This document shows positions 1 to 7,355 of a DNA stretch of 42,555 nt, in pieces. How positions within the stretch are numbered: the first letter of the stretch is position 1; every line of letters begins with the position of its first letter. The DNA comes from an uncultured Fibrobacterota bacterium. Its GTDB lineage: Bacteria > Fibrobacterota > Fibrobacteria > Fibrobacterales > Fibrobacteraceae. The DNA lies in NCBI GenBank assembly GCA_903876665.1, contig CAIRAY010000009.1, forward strand, positions 1 to 42,555, written 5' to 3'. The position numbers and the translations under genes were made by a program. The notes below the pieces were generated by a model. It searched no databases. It was not told where the DNA came from and saw only the letters and a list, made by a program, of their open reading frames with translations.

Positions 1-141
1 AGCCATGGCCCCAGGATTTGTATGCTTATGAACAAGATACTGGAGATCTTCCGTTACCTGCTCTGGTGTCCGTTGGGTGAGCCAGCCGGCAACGCGACCA
101 GTGCTTGAAAAATCACCTGTTTCATCAATATATAGGTACAT
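1..141 (-). CDS. DUF3800 domain protein, N-terminal part (runs off window)
   Basis: The minus-strand frame from the ATG at 139-141 stays open to base 1 and starts MYLYIDETGDFSSTGRVAGW. The opening Y-I-D-E-(S/T)-G-D motif is the signature at the start of DUF3800 proteins, a family of unknown biochemical role that keeps acidic residues in this motif and is often found in accessory or defence-type regions. Only 47 residues are inside the window, so the rest of the protein cannot be judged. No strong Shine-Dalgarno is visible before the ATG. The family call rests on this N-terminal motif alone. Confidence 0.65.
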   Translation of the reverse strand, partial: MYLYIDETGDFSSTGRVAGWLTQRTPEQVTEDLQYLVHKHTNPGAMA

Positions 142-231
142 GCGTGCCCAGCTTAAGGTAAAAATACCACACAATTCTACCCCATATTTCCGGCAATATC
201 CACAAATATTTTCGACAAACTGTACCCATAA

Positions 232-259
232 AACAAAAAAGGCCCGCTGGTATGGGCCT
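232..259 (-). terminator. Rho-independent terminator after the P-loop gene
   Basis: Read on the minus strand, GGCCC and GGGCC pair round an 8-base loop (241-259) and are followed by a run of six T then GTTTT. It lies about 50 bases past the stop of the 310-693 gene and closes that two-gene unit. Confidence 0.7.
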
Positions 260-309
260 CAAACACATCAAATCATTCTCTTCTTAAGCAGAGCGAGTAA
301 AGAAGCTCC

Positions 310-693
310 TTACTTCTCCAATTCCAGTTCCTCCCACCCGAGCCGCATGCGTTCAAGCACCTCGGGCTCAACGCCATGCACGCTCCCATAATACCCCTTC
401 ATCTCCACAATGTCCACATATTTCGTCAACTGCAAATACGGAGCCATTTCCCAGCGCTGGGTAAAGGTGTTGCTCACCACCACATCGCGCCCCTCGGCCA
501 ACAGGCTACGCACGCGATCCAGGCACCAGGCATGGGCCTCGCCGATCCGCTCCCGGTCAAACCGATATTCTCTATCCACCATAAAGAACATATCGGCTTC
601 GACATGTTCCGCACCGGTGGTTCCACATAGCTTCCGCGCTTCGGTACTTTTGCCCGAGCCCGGCAATCCGCGCACAATGGTCAATTTTGCCAT
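310..693 (-). CDS. Small P-loop NTPase, kinase-like
   Basis: A 127-residue protein with a clear Walker A motif, GLPGSGKST, close to the N-terminus (about residues 8-16), followed by an E-A-D segment and a later D-V-V-V-S-N-T strand. This is the layout of the small AAA_33 / polynucleotide-kinase-like P-loop family, including the N-terminal half of NEDD4-binding-protein-2-like kinases. The substrate is not predictable from sequence; nucleic-acid ends or small metabolites are both possible. Two ATGs lie six bases apart. I chose the second (693) because AAGG is six bases before it, whereas it abuts the first. It follows the zinc-ribbon gene by 53 bases on the same strand and ends in a terminator, so the two probably form one transcript. 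Confidence 0.85.
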   Translation of the reverse strand: MAKLTIVRGLPGSGKSTEARKLCGTTGAEHVEADMFFMVDREYRFDRERIGEAHAWCLDRVRSLLAEGRDVVVSNTFTQRWEMAPYLQLTKYVDIVEMKGYYGSVHGVEPEVLERMRLGWEELELEK

Positions 694-746
694 AGACATC
701 CTTGGTTGTGGATAGAAGATACTCCAAATCCCCTCATTGGCGAATC

Positions 747-1136
747 TTATTCTTCCTCATCCTCCTCAGACCCCTCCTGGCCAAAGTCAAATCCATACAC
801 ATCGGTGTACCAAACAGGGCCACAAGCCATGCCTCCGTAGGTGACTTCAATGGCGAGCAGCTGATTCCCGTAGCCAATCGTTTTAAGCGTATCCCCGAAG
901 CTCTCCAAATCGAAATCATCCTCGTCCACTTTTCCGAAGCGCTCGGCAAATTCCGCCGACTGGTACTCGAATTCCCCGCACGCCGACAAGTAGACAAAAG
1001 CCAAATGAGGACAACGCTCACTCTCTATGGCCACCATGCCGCAGATGGGGCAGCGCAGCATGAGCGGCGCCATTCCAAAAGGCTGTTCGACTTTGGCGTA
1101 CTGGGGCGAGGTCTGTGCGGGTTTCCTTTTGGGCAT
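747..1136 (-). CDS. Zinc-ribbon-type protein of unknown function
   Basis: A 129-residue protein preceded by AAGGAGAG at a good distance. It carries C-P-I-C-G and a later C-P-H around residues 29-44, which look like a metal-binding knuckle, and ends in a very acidic tail (E-E-D-E-E-E). The segment YGGMACGPVWYTDVYGF near the C-terminus recurs almost unchanged as an isolated remnant at 32339-32425, so the family has had at least two copies in this genome. I do not recognise the family. It is probably the first gene of the unit with the P-loop protein. Confidence 0.75.
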   Translation of the reverse strand: MPKRKPAQTSPQYAKVEQPFGMAPLMLRCPICGMVAIESERCPHLAFVYLSACGEFEYQSAEFAERFGKVDEDDFDLESFGDTLKTIGYGNQLLAIEVTYGGMACGPVWYTDVYGFDFGQEGSEEDEEE

Positions 1137-1159
1137 GGGACTCTCCTTGGGTTATGGGG

Positions 1160-1187
1160 AGTTTCGGAGAGGTCCTGGCTTTGTCAA
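1160..1187 (-). promoter_or_regulatory. Promoter TTGACA-N16-GAAACT for the 747-1136 gene
   Basis: On the minus strand TTGACA (1182-1187) is followed after 16 bases by GAAACT (1160-1165), 24 bases before the ATG. This is one of the recurrent promoter-like motifs of the window. The -35 box overlaps the direct repeat that borders the neighbouring ATPase gene. Confidence 0.5.
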
Positions 1188-1204
1188 TCACCCCATTGAC
1201 TTTT
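1184..1204 (+). repeat. Direct repeat copy 1 bordering the ATPase/nuclease gene
   Basis: TCAATCACCCC followed by ATTGACTTTT. The same 21 bases, with one extra G in the middle, occur at 2814-2835. The two copies bracket the 1205-2779 gene, one just past its stop codon and one just upstream of its start. Confidence 0.75.
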
Positions 1205-2779
1205 TTAAAACCACCACACGGTCACTGCACCATGTTGTTCATGGAGCAACCGTTCGTCCCAAGGCATTTTCCTGCCGGCTTCAGTGCGGTCGAAAATCAC
1301 CAAAGTTTGTGTGCTTTCGAGGCCAACCTTATGCGCATAGCTTGCTGTCTGCTTTAGGCCCTGTTTGAGGGTGGCTGAACGACCATCGTGGGCGTGTACC
1401 AGTTTTATTTCGATGATATGGCTAAAGCCCTTCCACTCGATGAGCATGTCGATGCGTTCTCGACCAATGGCAGCCTCGCGAGTGAGCTTTGCACCACCGT
1501 TCAAGACTCGTTGGAAAAAGCCCATTAACAACAGATGCGGAAAGACTTCGGGGTAATCAGCACGGGCTTCCCATAAATCGCCATTACGACGCCAAAACCC
1601 TTGGAACTCGGTGAACAATGCATCCAAATCCAGGTCGCCGTCTGGCTTTGCCCAGCGGAACTCGGGTTTGGCTATGCCATCTTGGTAGCCACTGTTGAGG
1701 GTGCGGATCAGCACCTCGCGGTAGATCGGGTTCGCAATTGTCAGTTCGTCATCCCAGGCAATCAAACCAAGGTCCATGCAATATTGCACATTGGCGTTCT
1801 GACGTCCCAGATCAGGGTCAATGTCACCTGCCAAAATGGGCTGGATCACCTGCTTGACGCGGGGTTCCTTGAGACGCTCGGCCAGACTGTCGATATGCAC
1901 CGCCCGGCTCTTGATGAGCGCTTCTTTGGCTTGTTCGATATGCCCAAACACGATAGGCGAACCGTCCGTGACTAGGCGTAAAACGCATTCTTTGGCAAGG
2001 GAATTCACCAACCAAGGCTGACCACCACTCAAGCGAAAAATCTCATGAACAGCGGCCTCTTCGAAGATTTGCCCTGTCGCTTCGGTGTGTTGCAAAAGTA
2101 ACGATTGAACTTCGGAAAAATTGAAGTTTCGCAAAGTTTGGGATTGTTCTTTAATGTTGAACGGCGAGCCTGGGTTGACCGGCGTGCCATCCTTGCTTGC
2201 GGCCAAATAATCCTTGAGGTCACGCATGCCCACCAGCGCTACGCTTGTGGGAAAGCGCCCCACTCCACGGCTAGCAAACCCGCCACGCAACTGCCGTAAA
2301 AAACTCACCAGCACTGGTCCAGAAAGGGTATCAACCTCGTCAAACAAAATGACTAGGGGTTTTGGGAAGCAGAGTTCTGACCACTGCTTAATGGTTTCCG
2401 TCAATTGAATTGCAGGATCGGATCCTTGGGGAGATTTTTCGGGAATCGGCACCCCAAAATCCTTCGAATAGTTGCGTATCGAACTACAAATGGCCGGCAT
2501 CGCAAGCTCAATTTCCTCGATACCCTGACAAGCCTCCACACTCACATAGCACGCCACCACCTGCTGCGAAGCGTTCAGTTGTTTCATCCACGACATCAGA
2601 AAACTAGTCTTGCCAGTTTGCCTTGGTGCATGCAAAACCCAGTAAAGCTCCTGGTCGATAAAGCGTTGCAAATCTGCGCTAGAAAGGCGCGCGGCAGGAG
2701 GAAGCATGAAATGCATCTCGGGGCGGCAGGGGCCGGTGGTGTTGAAGGACATTGGCAAATGACGGATCGGGGTGCTCAT
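1205..2779 (-). CDS. AAA ATPase with C-terminal PD-(D/E)XK nuclease-like domain
   Basis: A 524-residue protein. The N-terminal half has Walker A (APRQTGKTS, near residue 51) and Walker B (LVILFDEVD, near residue 142), the AAA-like ATPase type found in stand-alone accessory proteins. The C-terminal 110 residues contain R-I-D-M-L-I-E-W-K-G then I-I-E-I-K-L, matching the D-(x)n-E-x-K core of the DUF1703/PDDEXK_9 nuclease-like domain. This ATPase-plus-nuclease fusion is common in multicopy accessory genes; its physiological role is not established. The gene is bracketed by near-identical 21-bp direct repeats, suggesting it entered as a unit. No convincing Shine-Dalgarno precedes the ATG; an alternative ATG lies 10 codons in. 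Confidence 0.85.
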   Translation of the reverse strand: MSTPIRHLPMSFNTTGPCRPEMHFMLPPAARLSSADLQRFIDQELYWVLHAPRQTGKTSFLMSWMKQLNASQQVVACYVSVEACQGIEEIELAMPAICSSIRNYSKDFGVPIPEKSPQGSDPAIQLTETIKQWSELCFPKPLVILFDEVDTLSGPVLVSFLRQLRGGFASRGVGRFPTSVALVGMRDLKDYLAASKDGTPVNPGSPFNIKEQSQTLRNFNFSEVQSLLLQHTEATGQIFEEAAVHEIFRLSGGQPWLVNSLAKECVLRLVTDGSPIVFGHIEQAKEALIKSRAVHIDSLAERLKEPRVKQVIQPILAGDIDPDLGRQNANVQYCMDLGLIAWDDELTIANPIYREVLIRTLNSGYQDGIAKPEFRWAKPDGDLDLDALFTEFQGFWRRNGDLWEARADYPEVFPHLLLMGFFQRVLNGGAKLTREAAIGRERIDMLIEWKGFSHIIEIKLVHAHDGRSATLKQGLKQTASYAHKVGLESTQTLVIFDRTEAGRKMPWDERLLHEQHGAVTVWWF

Positions 2780-2813
2780 GAGTTGAATATAGGATATTTA
2801 GACCCTCGTCTAA

Positions 2814-2835
2814 TCAATCACCCCGATTGACTTTT
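2814..2835 (+). repeat. Direct repeat copy 2 bordering the ATPase/nuclease gene
   Basis: Second copy of the 21-bp sequence at 1184-1204, carrying one extra G. Its AATCA/TGATT ends are also self-complementary. It lies in the divergent spacer between the ATPase gene and the 2863 gene and supplies the TTGACT that could be the -35 of the latter. Confidence 0.75.
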
Positions 2836-2862
2836 CGTCCTCAGCACGATGCTCTCATTACC

Positions 2863-3603
2863 ATGAACTGCAATTTCTGTAACGCCCCTTTTACCCGACC
2901 CGGACATTTACCGTTTTGTCCCTACCGAGGCCCCAATGCCCCCGAGTTCCGTCGAGTGGGCAAAATATTTTGCAATCCTGCGCGAACCTATGCCAAATTC
3001 ATGAGAGACCTGGCTTACAACGTTTCAACCCGGGGGCTCAAGGGACCCACGCAAAGAAGACACTACGCCATTGCCAAGGCTTTGGGACCTGTACTCACAG
3101 AAAACTGGAGAGAGACGCCTGATCTCTTGTTTGCTATTTGCAACGCGCTTTACCTGGACCCGCTCGATGCGGAATTACGCAAACTTCTTGGATATTCTTT
3201 AACCAATATTCTTGGTTGGGATCAATTGGAACAATATTTTCATACCCGACTTGGACTCCTTTTTGAAACACCTGTTGTAGGCGGCATCGCCAATTATGCT
3301 CAAGAGGTCTTTAGCTATCAACTTACCGAAGGCATTACCGTAGACCGGCGCGTTGTCGGTTCGTTTATTCAAAGGTTCCATCGGGAAGACACTTCCAGAA
3401 CAAAGAGTACCCGGCTCAAGTTTTGGTTTGACTATCGTGTCGACCTAGATGTTTGGAAGCCCGCTCATTTTGACTCCTGCCCCATTCTTCCTTTACTGGG
3501 GTGGGTCATGCGACACGACCCCATGGTTTTGCCCAAAATCTTCATGCATGTGCCTAACGATGGGACTAGGCTATTTGTAACCTTCCTGATGGAAAATTCC
3601 TAG
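2863..3603 (+). CDS. Cys-rich N-terminus protein of unknown function, upstream of SNF2 helicase
   Basis: A 246-residue protein whose first residues, MNCNFCNAPFTRPGHLPFCP, have C-x2-C and a further Cys and His, consistent with a small zinc-binding knuckle. The remainder shows no motif I know. The in-frame TTG at 2827 could extend it by 12 residues, but the ATG at 2863 puts the Cys motif at the very N-terminus and leaves room for a TTGACT/GATGCT promoter-like pair at 2827-2853. It ends nine bases before the SNF2 helicase gene, so the two are almost certainly one operon, and this protein is a candidate partner of the helicase. Confidence 0.7.
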   Translation: MNCNFCNAPFTRPGHLPFCPYRGPNAPEFRRVGKIFCNPARTYAKFMRDLAYNVSTRGLKGPTQRRHYAIAKALGPVLTENWRETPDLLFAICNALYLDPLDAELRKLLGYSLTNILGWDQLEQYFHTRLGLLFETPVVGGIANYAQEVFSYQLTEGITVDRRVVGSFIQRFHREDTSRTKSTRLKFWFDYRVDLDVWKPAHFDSCPILPLLGWVMRHDPMVLPKIFMHVPNDGTRLFVTFLMENS

Positions 3604-3612
3604 GTTTGGCCC

Positions 3613-6600
3613 ATGTCAAAAACATCTCTGCGCCGCCAATTGTCTTTGCTGATCAATACCGCGGACCCAACAATTTTAGCGAGCGGCCGAAGCAGGCTTG
3701 CCTTGATCCAGTCCCACGAATTTGTGGAACGGGATGACAGTACCTTCCTAAATGCCAAAATTCTGGGCTCCCGCCTTTACAATGTTCAGCTTGGTGAAAT
3801 GAAGATCGACAATGAATGCTCTTGCCCTGACTTCAGCAAACAGCGACGCACCTGCAAGCACATGGTGGCCCTTGCCTTGCAAGGATTGGCTGAACTAAAA
3901 CACCTGCCCCCTGAGCCTGTCACAAAATTCCGCGAAGTGCCGAGCGCCCCTCCTCGCATTGAAGTTCCCGAATTACTTCAGCAGCTTGAGAAAATGGGTG
4001 GCCCAAAACCGCAACACTCTTCGCCACTTTTGAGTGGATACGAAACCTACTACACTCTGTCCTTTGACAGGCCCGTCTGTCGCGAATGGTCCATCGCTCC
4101 CTTCATTGCCAAAGTGAACGGCGACTCCTTGCAGGTCCTAGAGCGCTTGCGTTGTTCGGAGCTACGAAGTAGCCGAACTTTTGCTTTGCAGCCACTTGAC
4201 TCTTATATCCTGTCCCTGGTGCCCTTTAGCTATCGCATGCACGACCGGGAAACTCCTAATTCTCTTTTATCCGTGTTTCATGCGTTTCAAGGCAATGACC
4301 GCTTGCGGGACTCTCAGACCCTGCGCCCGTTGACCATTATGGATGGAGTGTGGTCGCCTCAGCTCATTCTGGAGGAAAGCGAGGAAGGAGCAATCTTGCA
4401 CCCCCGCCTGCGCTATAAGGAGCAATGCATTGACCTGCCCGATGGCGTGCAGATTTTTGGACAACAAGAACATGCCCTGCTCTCCAATGAACGCATTTTT
4501 CTGTTAAACACTATTTTCTGGAAAGAAAGTGACCTAGGCCTTTTGACTCAGCATTTTGAGATTTCCGGAAACTACCTGGTCAATGCCTTGCCCGCCTTGT
4601 TGCGCCTGGGTGAGCTAGTCGAAATCCCAGACAGTATGCGCCCCATCGTGGAACAAGGGGTTCCCCAGCCATTTTTGTTTTTGGATTTTGACCCGCAACG
4701 CGGAGAACTTTCGGTCGCCTTGCGCTTTGCCTATCTCCCCTCCGAACGACTTTTTCCGTGGGCAGAAGAGGGTGGCCAAATTCAAACCATTGACGCAGAC
4801 AACAAGCTGATCACTCTGATTCGCAACCCAAAAGCAGAGGCCTCGTATTTTCAGGAACTGGACCAGTTGATGCAAAACATGACCTGGAGTTCGCTTATTT
4901 ATAGGGGTTGTTTACGAATTGATTTACGACACATTCGCTCCTTTTTAGTTCGTGTGGTGGAACCCTTGCAATTACGGTCATCCTGGTCACTTGAAGGACT
5001 CGCACAATTGTCCAAATTCCAACGGAGAACGGCCAAGGTCAATTTGCAAATTTCCTCGGGAGTGGACTGGTTTGATCTAGAGGGTGATTTACAGTTTGAC
5101 GATATGCACACATCGCTGAGTGAGTTGTTGAATTTAGATGTGAACGAGGACGAAATCACCCTTGCCGATGGCTCAACGGGATTATTGCCTCGCGACTTGG
5201 TCCGTCTGCTGCGTGTGATCAAAGGCCTGCGCGAAAAAGAAAAGAAGGGCGAAAAACCGACTGGCAACCTGCGCATTGCCTCTTTGCATGCCGCCGTTTT
5301 GCGCCCCTTGATTGAAAACGAAGCCTACCATATTGACCAACGTGATCAATTACGCGCCCAGCTCGAAGCCCGGGCCTTGCGGGCCATTGACCCCACGCCG
5401 GTATCCAAAAGCCTGTGTGCTGAATTACGCCCCTACCAGATCGAAGGCTTGCACTGGTTGCGCCAAATGCGTGCCTGGGGAGTGGGCGGGATTTTAGCGG
5501 ATGACATGGGCCTAGGCAAGACGGTGCAAGTGATTGCGGCCCTGTGTGATTTTTATGATGATCCAGCCGAGCTTCGCCCTTCGCTGATTGTTATGCCCAC
5601 AAGTCTTCTGCACAATTGGAAGCACGAGCTCGACCGTTTTGCGCCCCAACTTGCTTACCAAATCTATCACGGGAACGAGAAGCTGGCCTTGGATACGCAC
5701 ACACCACCGCCCCGCACCCTGATCTTCACCAGCTACGCCATGCTGCGAAACGACCTGGACCTTTGGGAGGGATTTCAATTCGGGTATGCTATTTTGGATG
5801 AATCCCAAGCCATCAAAAACCCTCTTTCGCAATCTGCAGTTTGTGCGCGTAGCCTCAATGCCCAGCACCGCCTCGCGATGACCGGCACGCCCATCGAAAA
5901 TAATTTGCTGGACTTATGGTCCCAATTTGCCTTTGTAAACCCTGGCCTTTTGGGCAGCAAAGACTTTTTCCGCAAAGAATTCATTGGAAGCAACAAAGAA
6001 GCACCGCCCCCAAGTATTTTAGAGCTTCTCTCCAAGTTGAGCGCTCCCTTTTACCTTCGCCGGACCAAAGAAAAGGTTCTCACCGAGCTTCCACCTCTTG
6101 AAGAACGCGTGTTGTATGTAGACATGAATTCTGGACAAAGACTGTTGTACGAAAAGACGAAAGAAAAGTACCGGAAAATGATCTTGGGGACCATAAAGGA
6201 CAAGGGTATCCAGAAATCCCAAATCCATATTCTCGAAGGAATGCTTCGCTTGCGCCAAATCGCCTGCGACCCCAAAATATACCTGCCCAACAACAGAGCG
6301 ACTTCAGCCAAGCTGGAGCTGCTCGTCGAAAAGCTCCAAGAGGATGTGGTTGAAAATCACAAGGCCCTCGTATTTTCCCAGTTCACGTCCTTACTCGCCA
6401 ACTGCGGCAAGGCTCTCAGGGCAGCCAATATCGACTATGCCTACTTGGACGGTTCCACCCGTGACCGCGCCAAGGCCATCGATGAATTTACCCAGCAAAG
6501 CAACAAGCGTGTTTTTTTGATTAGCCTCAAAGCCGGTGGAACAGGCCTGAACCTGACCAACGCCGACTTTGTGTTTCACCTGGACCCCTGGTGGAACCCT

Positions 6601-6810
6601 GCCGTAGAATCCCAGGCCACCGGACGCGCCCACCGCATGGGCCAAACCCAGACTGTGCAAAGCATCAAAATGGTGGCCAGCGACAGCATCGAAGAAAAAA
6701 TCCTGCTCCTGCAAGAAAGCAAGCGCCAGCTAGCGGCTACGGTGTTGCAATCCGACCAGGGCTTTGTCAAAAGCCTCGACCTCGAAATGGTCCGCGAGCT
6801 ATTTGCCTAG
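3613..6810 (+). CDS. SWIM zinc-finger SNF2-family helicase/translocase
   Basis: A 1065-residue member of the SWI2/SNF2 superfamily, the RapA/HepA-like bacterial branch that translocates on double-stranded DNA. A SWIM zinc finger (CSCPDFSKQRRTCKHMVALA, about residues 73-92) is followed by a long central region, then the motor: ADDMGLGKT (motif I), L-D-E-S-Q (motif II, with DESQ instead of DEAH), MTGTPIENNLLDLWSQF (motif III), L-R-R-T-K, LVFSQF (IV), DGSTRDRAKAIDEF, and GGTGLNLTNADFVFHLDPWW with GRAHRMGQ (V and VI). All motor motifs look intact and the length suits the family. It probably remodels protein-DNA or polymerase-DNA complexes. It is translated with the small Cys-knuckle protein ahead of it. 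Confidence 0.93.
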   Translation: MSKTSLRRQLSLLINTADPTILASGRSRLALIQSHEFVERDDSTFLNAKILGSRLYNVQLGEMKIDNECSCPDFSKQRRTCKHMVALALQGLAELKHLPPEPVTKFREVPSAPPRIEVPELLQQLEKMGGPKPQHSSPLLSGYETYYTLSFDRPVCREWSIAPFIAKVNGDSLQVLERLRCSELRSSRTFALQPLDSYILSLVPFSYRMHDRETPNSLLSVFHAFQGNDRLRDSQTLRPLTIMDGVWSPQLILEESEEGAILHPRLRYKEQCIDLPDGVQIFGQQEHALLSNERIFLLNTIFWKESDLGLLTQHFEISGNYLVNALPALLRLGELVEIPDSMRPIVEQGVPQPFLFLDFDPQRGELSVALRFAYLPSERLFPWAEEGGQIQTIDADNKLITLIRNPKAEASYFQELDQLMQNMTWSSLIYRGCLRIDLRHIRSFLVRVVEPLQLRSSWSLEGLAQLSKFQRRTAKVNLQISSGVDWFDLEGDLQFDDMHTSLSELLNLDVNEDEITLADGSTGLLPRDLVRLLRVIKGLREKEKKGEKPTGNLRIASLHAAVLRPLIENEAYHIDQRDQLRAQLEARALRAIDPTPVSKSLCAELRPYQIEGLHWLRQMRAWGVGGILADDMGLGKTVQVIAALCDFYDDPAELRPSLIVMPTSLLHNWKHELDRFAPQLAYQIYHGNEKLALDTHTPPPRTLIFTSYAMLRNDLDLWEGFQFGYAILDESQAIKNPLSQSAVCARSLNAQHRLAMTGTPIENNLLDLWSQFAFVNPGLLGSKDFFRKEFIGSNKEAPPPSILELLSKLSAPFYLRRTKEKVLTELPPLEERVLYVDMNSGQRLLYEKTKEKYRKMILGTIKDKGIQKSQIHILEGMLRLRQIACDPKIYLPNNRATSAKLELLVEKLQEDVVENHKALVFSQFTSLLANCGKALRAANIDYAYLDGSTRDRAKAIDEFTQQSNKRVFLISLKAGGTGLNLTNADFVFHLDPWWNPAVESQATGRAHRMGQTQTVQSIKMVASDSIEEKILLLQESKRQLAATVLQSDQGFVKSLDLEMVRELFA

Positions 6811-6845
6811 GCTTTTTGGGTTGCCATCCTGTCTTTGTTGTCCCG

Positions 6846-6965
6846 GTCATGCCCGGCTATCCTTGTCATGCCCGGCTATCCTTGTCATGCCCGGCACGGG
6901 CATCACCGGTGCTTGCTGCAGTGTTTCTTCGGGCACGGTGCGGTGATGGCCGTTCCGGCCATGAC
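6846..6965 (+). repeat. Paired palindromic intergenic element, copy 1 with outer tail
   Basis: Two or three tail units starting GTCATGCCCGG (from 6846) lead into a left arm beginning at 6884 with GTCATGCCCGGCACGGGC and a right arm ending GGCCGTTCCGGCCATGAC at 6965. The arms are imperfect inverted copies of each other, and each contains its own small palindrome. The 84 bases from about 6900 to 6983 are repeated exactly at about 7167-7250. Confidence 0.8.
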
Positions 6966-7000
6966 AAGCATGCCCGGGGTTTTATCATGCCCGTAATCTT

Positions 7001-7232
7001 GTCATGCCCGGCACGGCCGATGTGTTGCCAGTCGCTCTTTGAGCCTACTGGCAGCTATGCAAAGCTTGGCCACTTCAACCTTTGGTTTTTTCCACACAGT
7101 GGATATGTGCCTGTAACCGCTGAAGCGGAACAGGCATATCAAGTCGAGCACTATCCACTGTGTGGAGCATCACCGGTGCTTGCTGCAGTGTTTCTTCGGG
7201 CACGGTGCGGTGATGGCCGTTCCGGCCATGAC
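7001..7232 (+). repeat. Paired palindromic element, copy 2, carrying a nested hairpin module
   Basis: The left arm starts at 7001 (GTCATGCCCGGCACGG) but is interrupted near its tip by about 150 bases before it resumes with GCATCACCGGTGC at 7167. The inserted module contains ACTGGCAGCTATGCAAAGC (7048-7066), a TCCACACAGTGGATA ... TATCCACTGTGTGGA inverted pair, and a hairpin with GCCTGTAACCGCT / AGCGGAACAGGC. Parts of the same module sit, in inverse orientation, at the homologous arm position at 17316-17404. Confidence 0.8.
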
Positions 7233-7284
7233 AAGCATGCCCGGGGTTTTGTCATGCCCTGCTAGCAAGCCCATCCCACCTTCT

Positions 7285-7311
7285 TTGACATTTCGCTGAA
7301 GGCCCGAAACT
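7285..7311 (+). promoter_or_regulatory. Promoter-like TTGACA-N15-GAAACT before the large lipoprotein
   Basis: TTGACA (7285-7290), 15 bases, GAAACT (7306-7311) followed by CC. It lies 45 bases before the ATG and just outside the repeat block. Confidence 0.45.
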
Positions 7312-7355
7312 CCTAATAGTTGGTCCCATTCAAGGACATGGCTATGGAGGTTCGT

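Noticed and set aside
6591..7265. Open frame of 224 codons through the helicase end and the repeat block
   Set aside because: It overlaps the SNF2 gene in another frame and is kept open by the GC-rich palindromic repeat; its protein is Cys/Pro/Arg-rich repeat translation.
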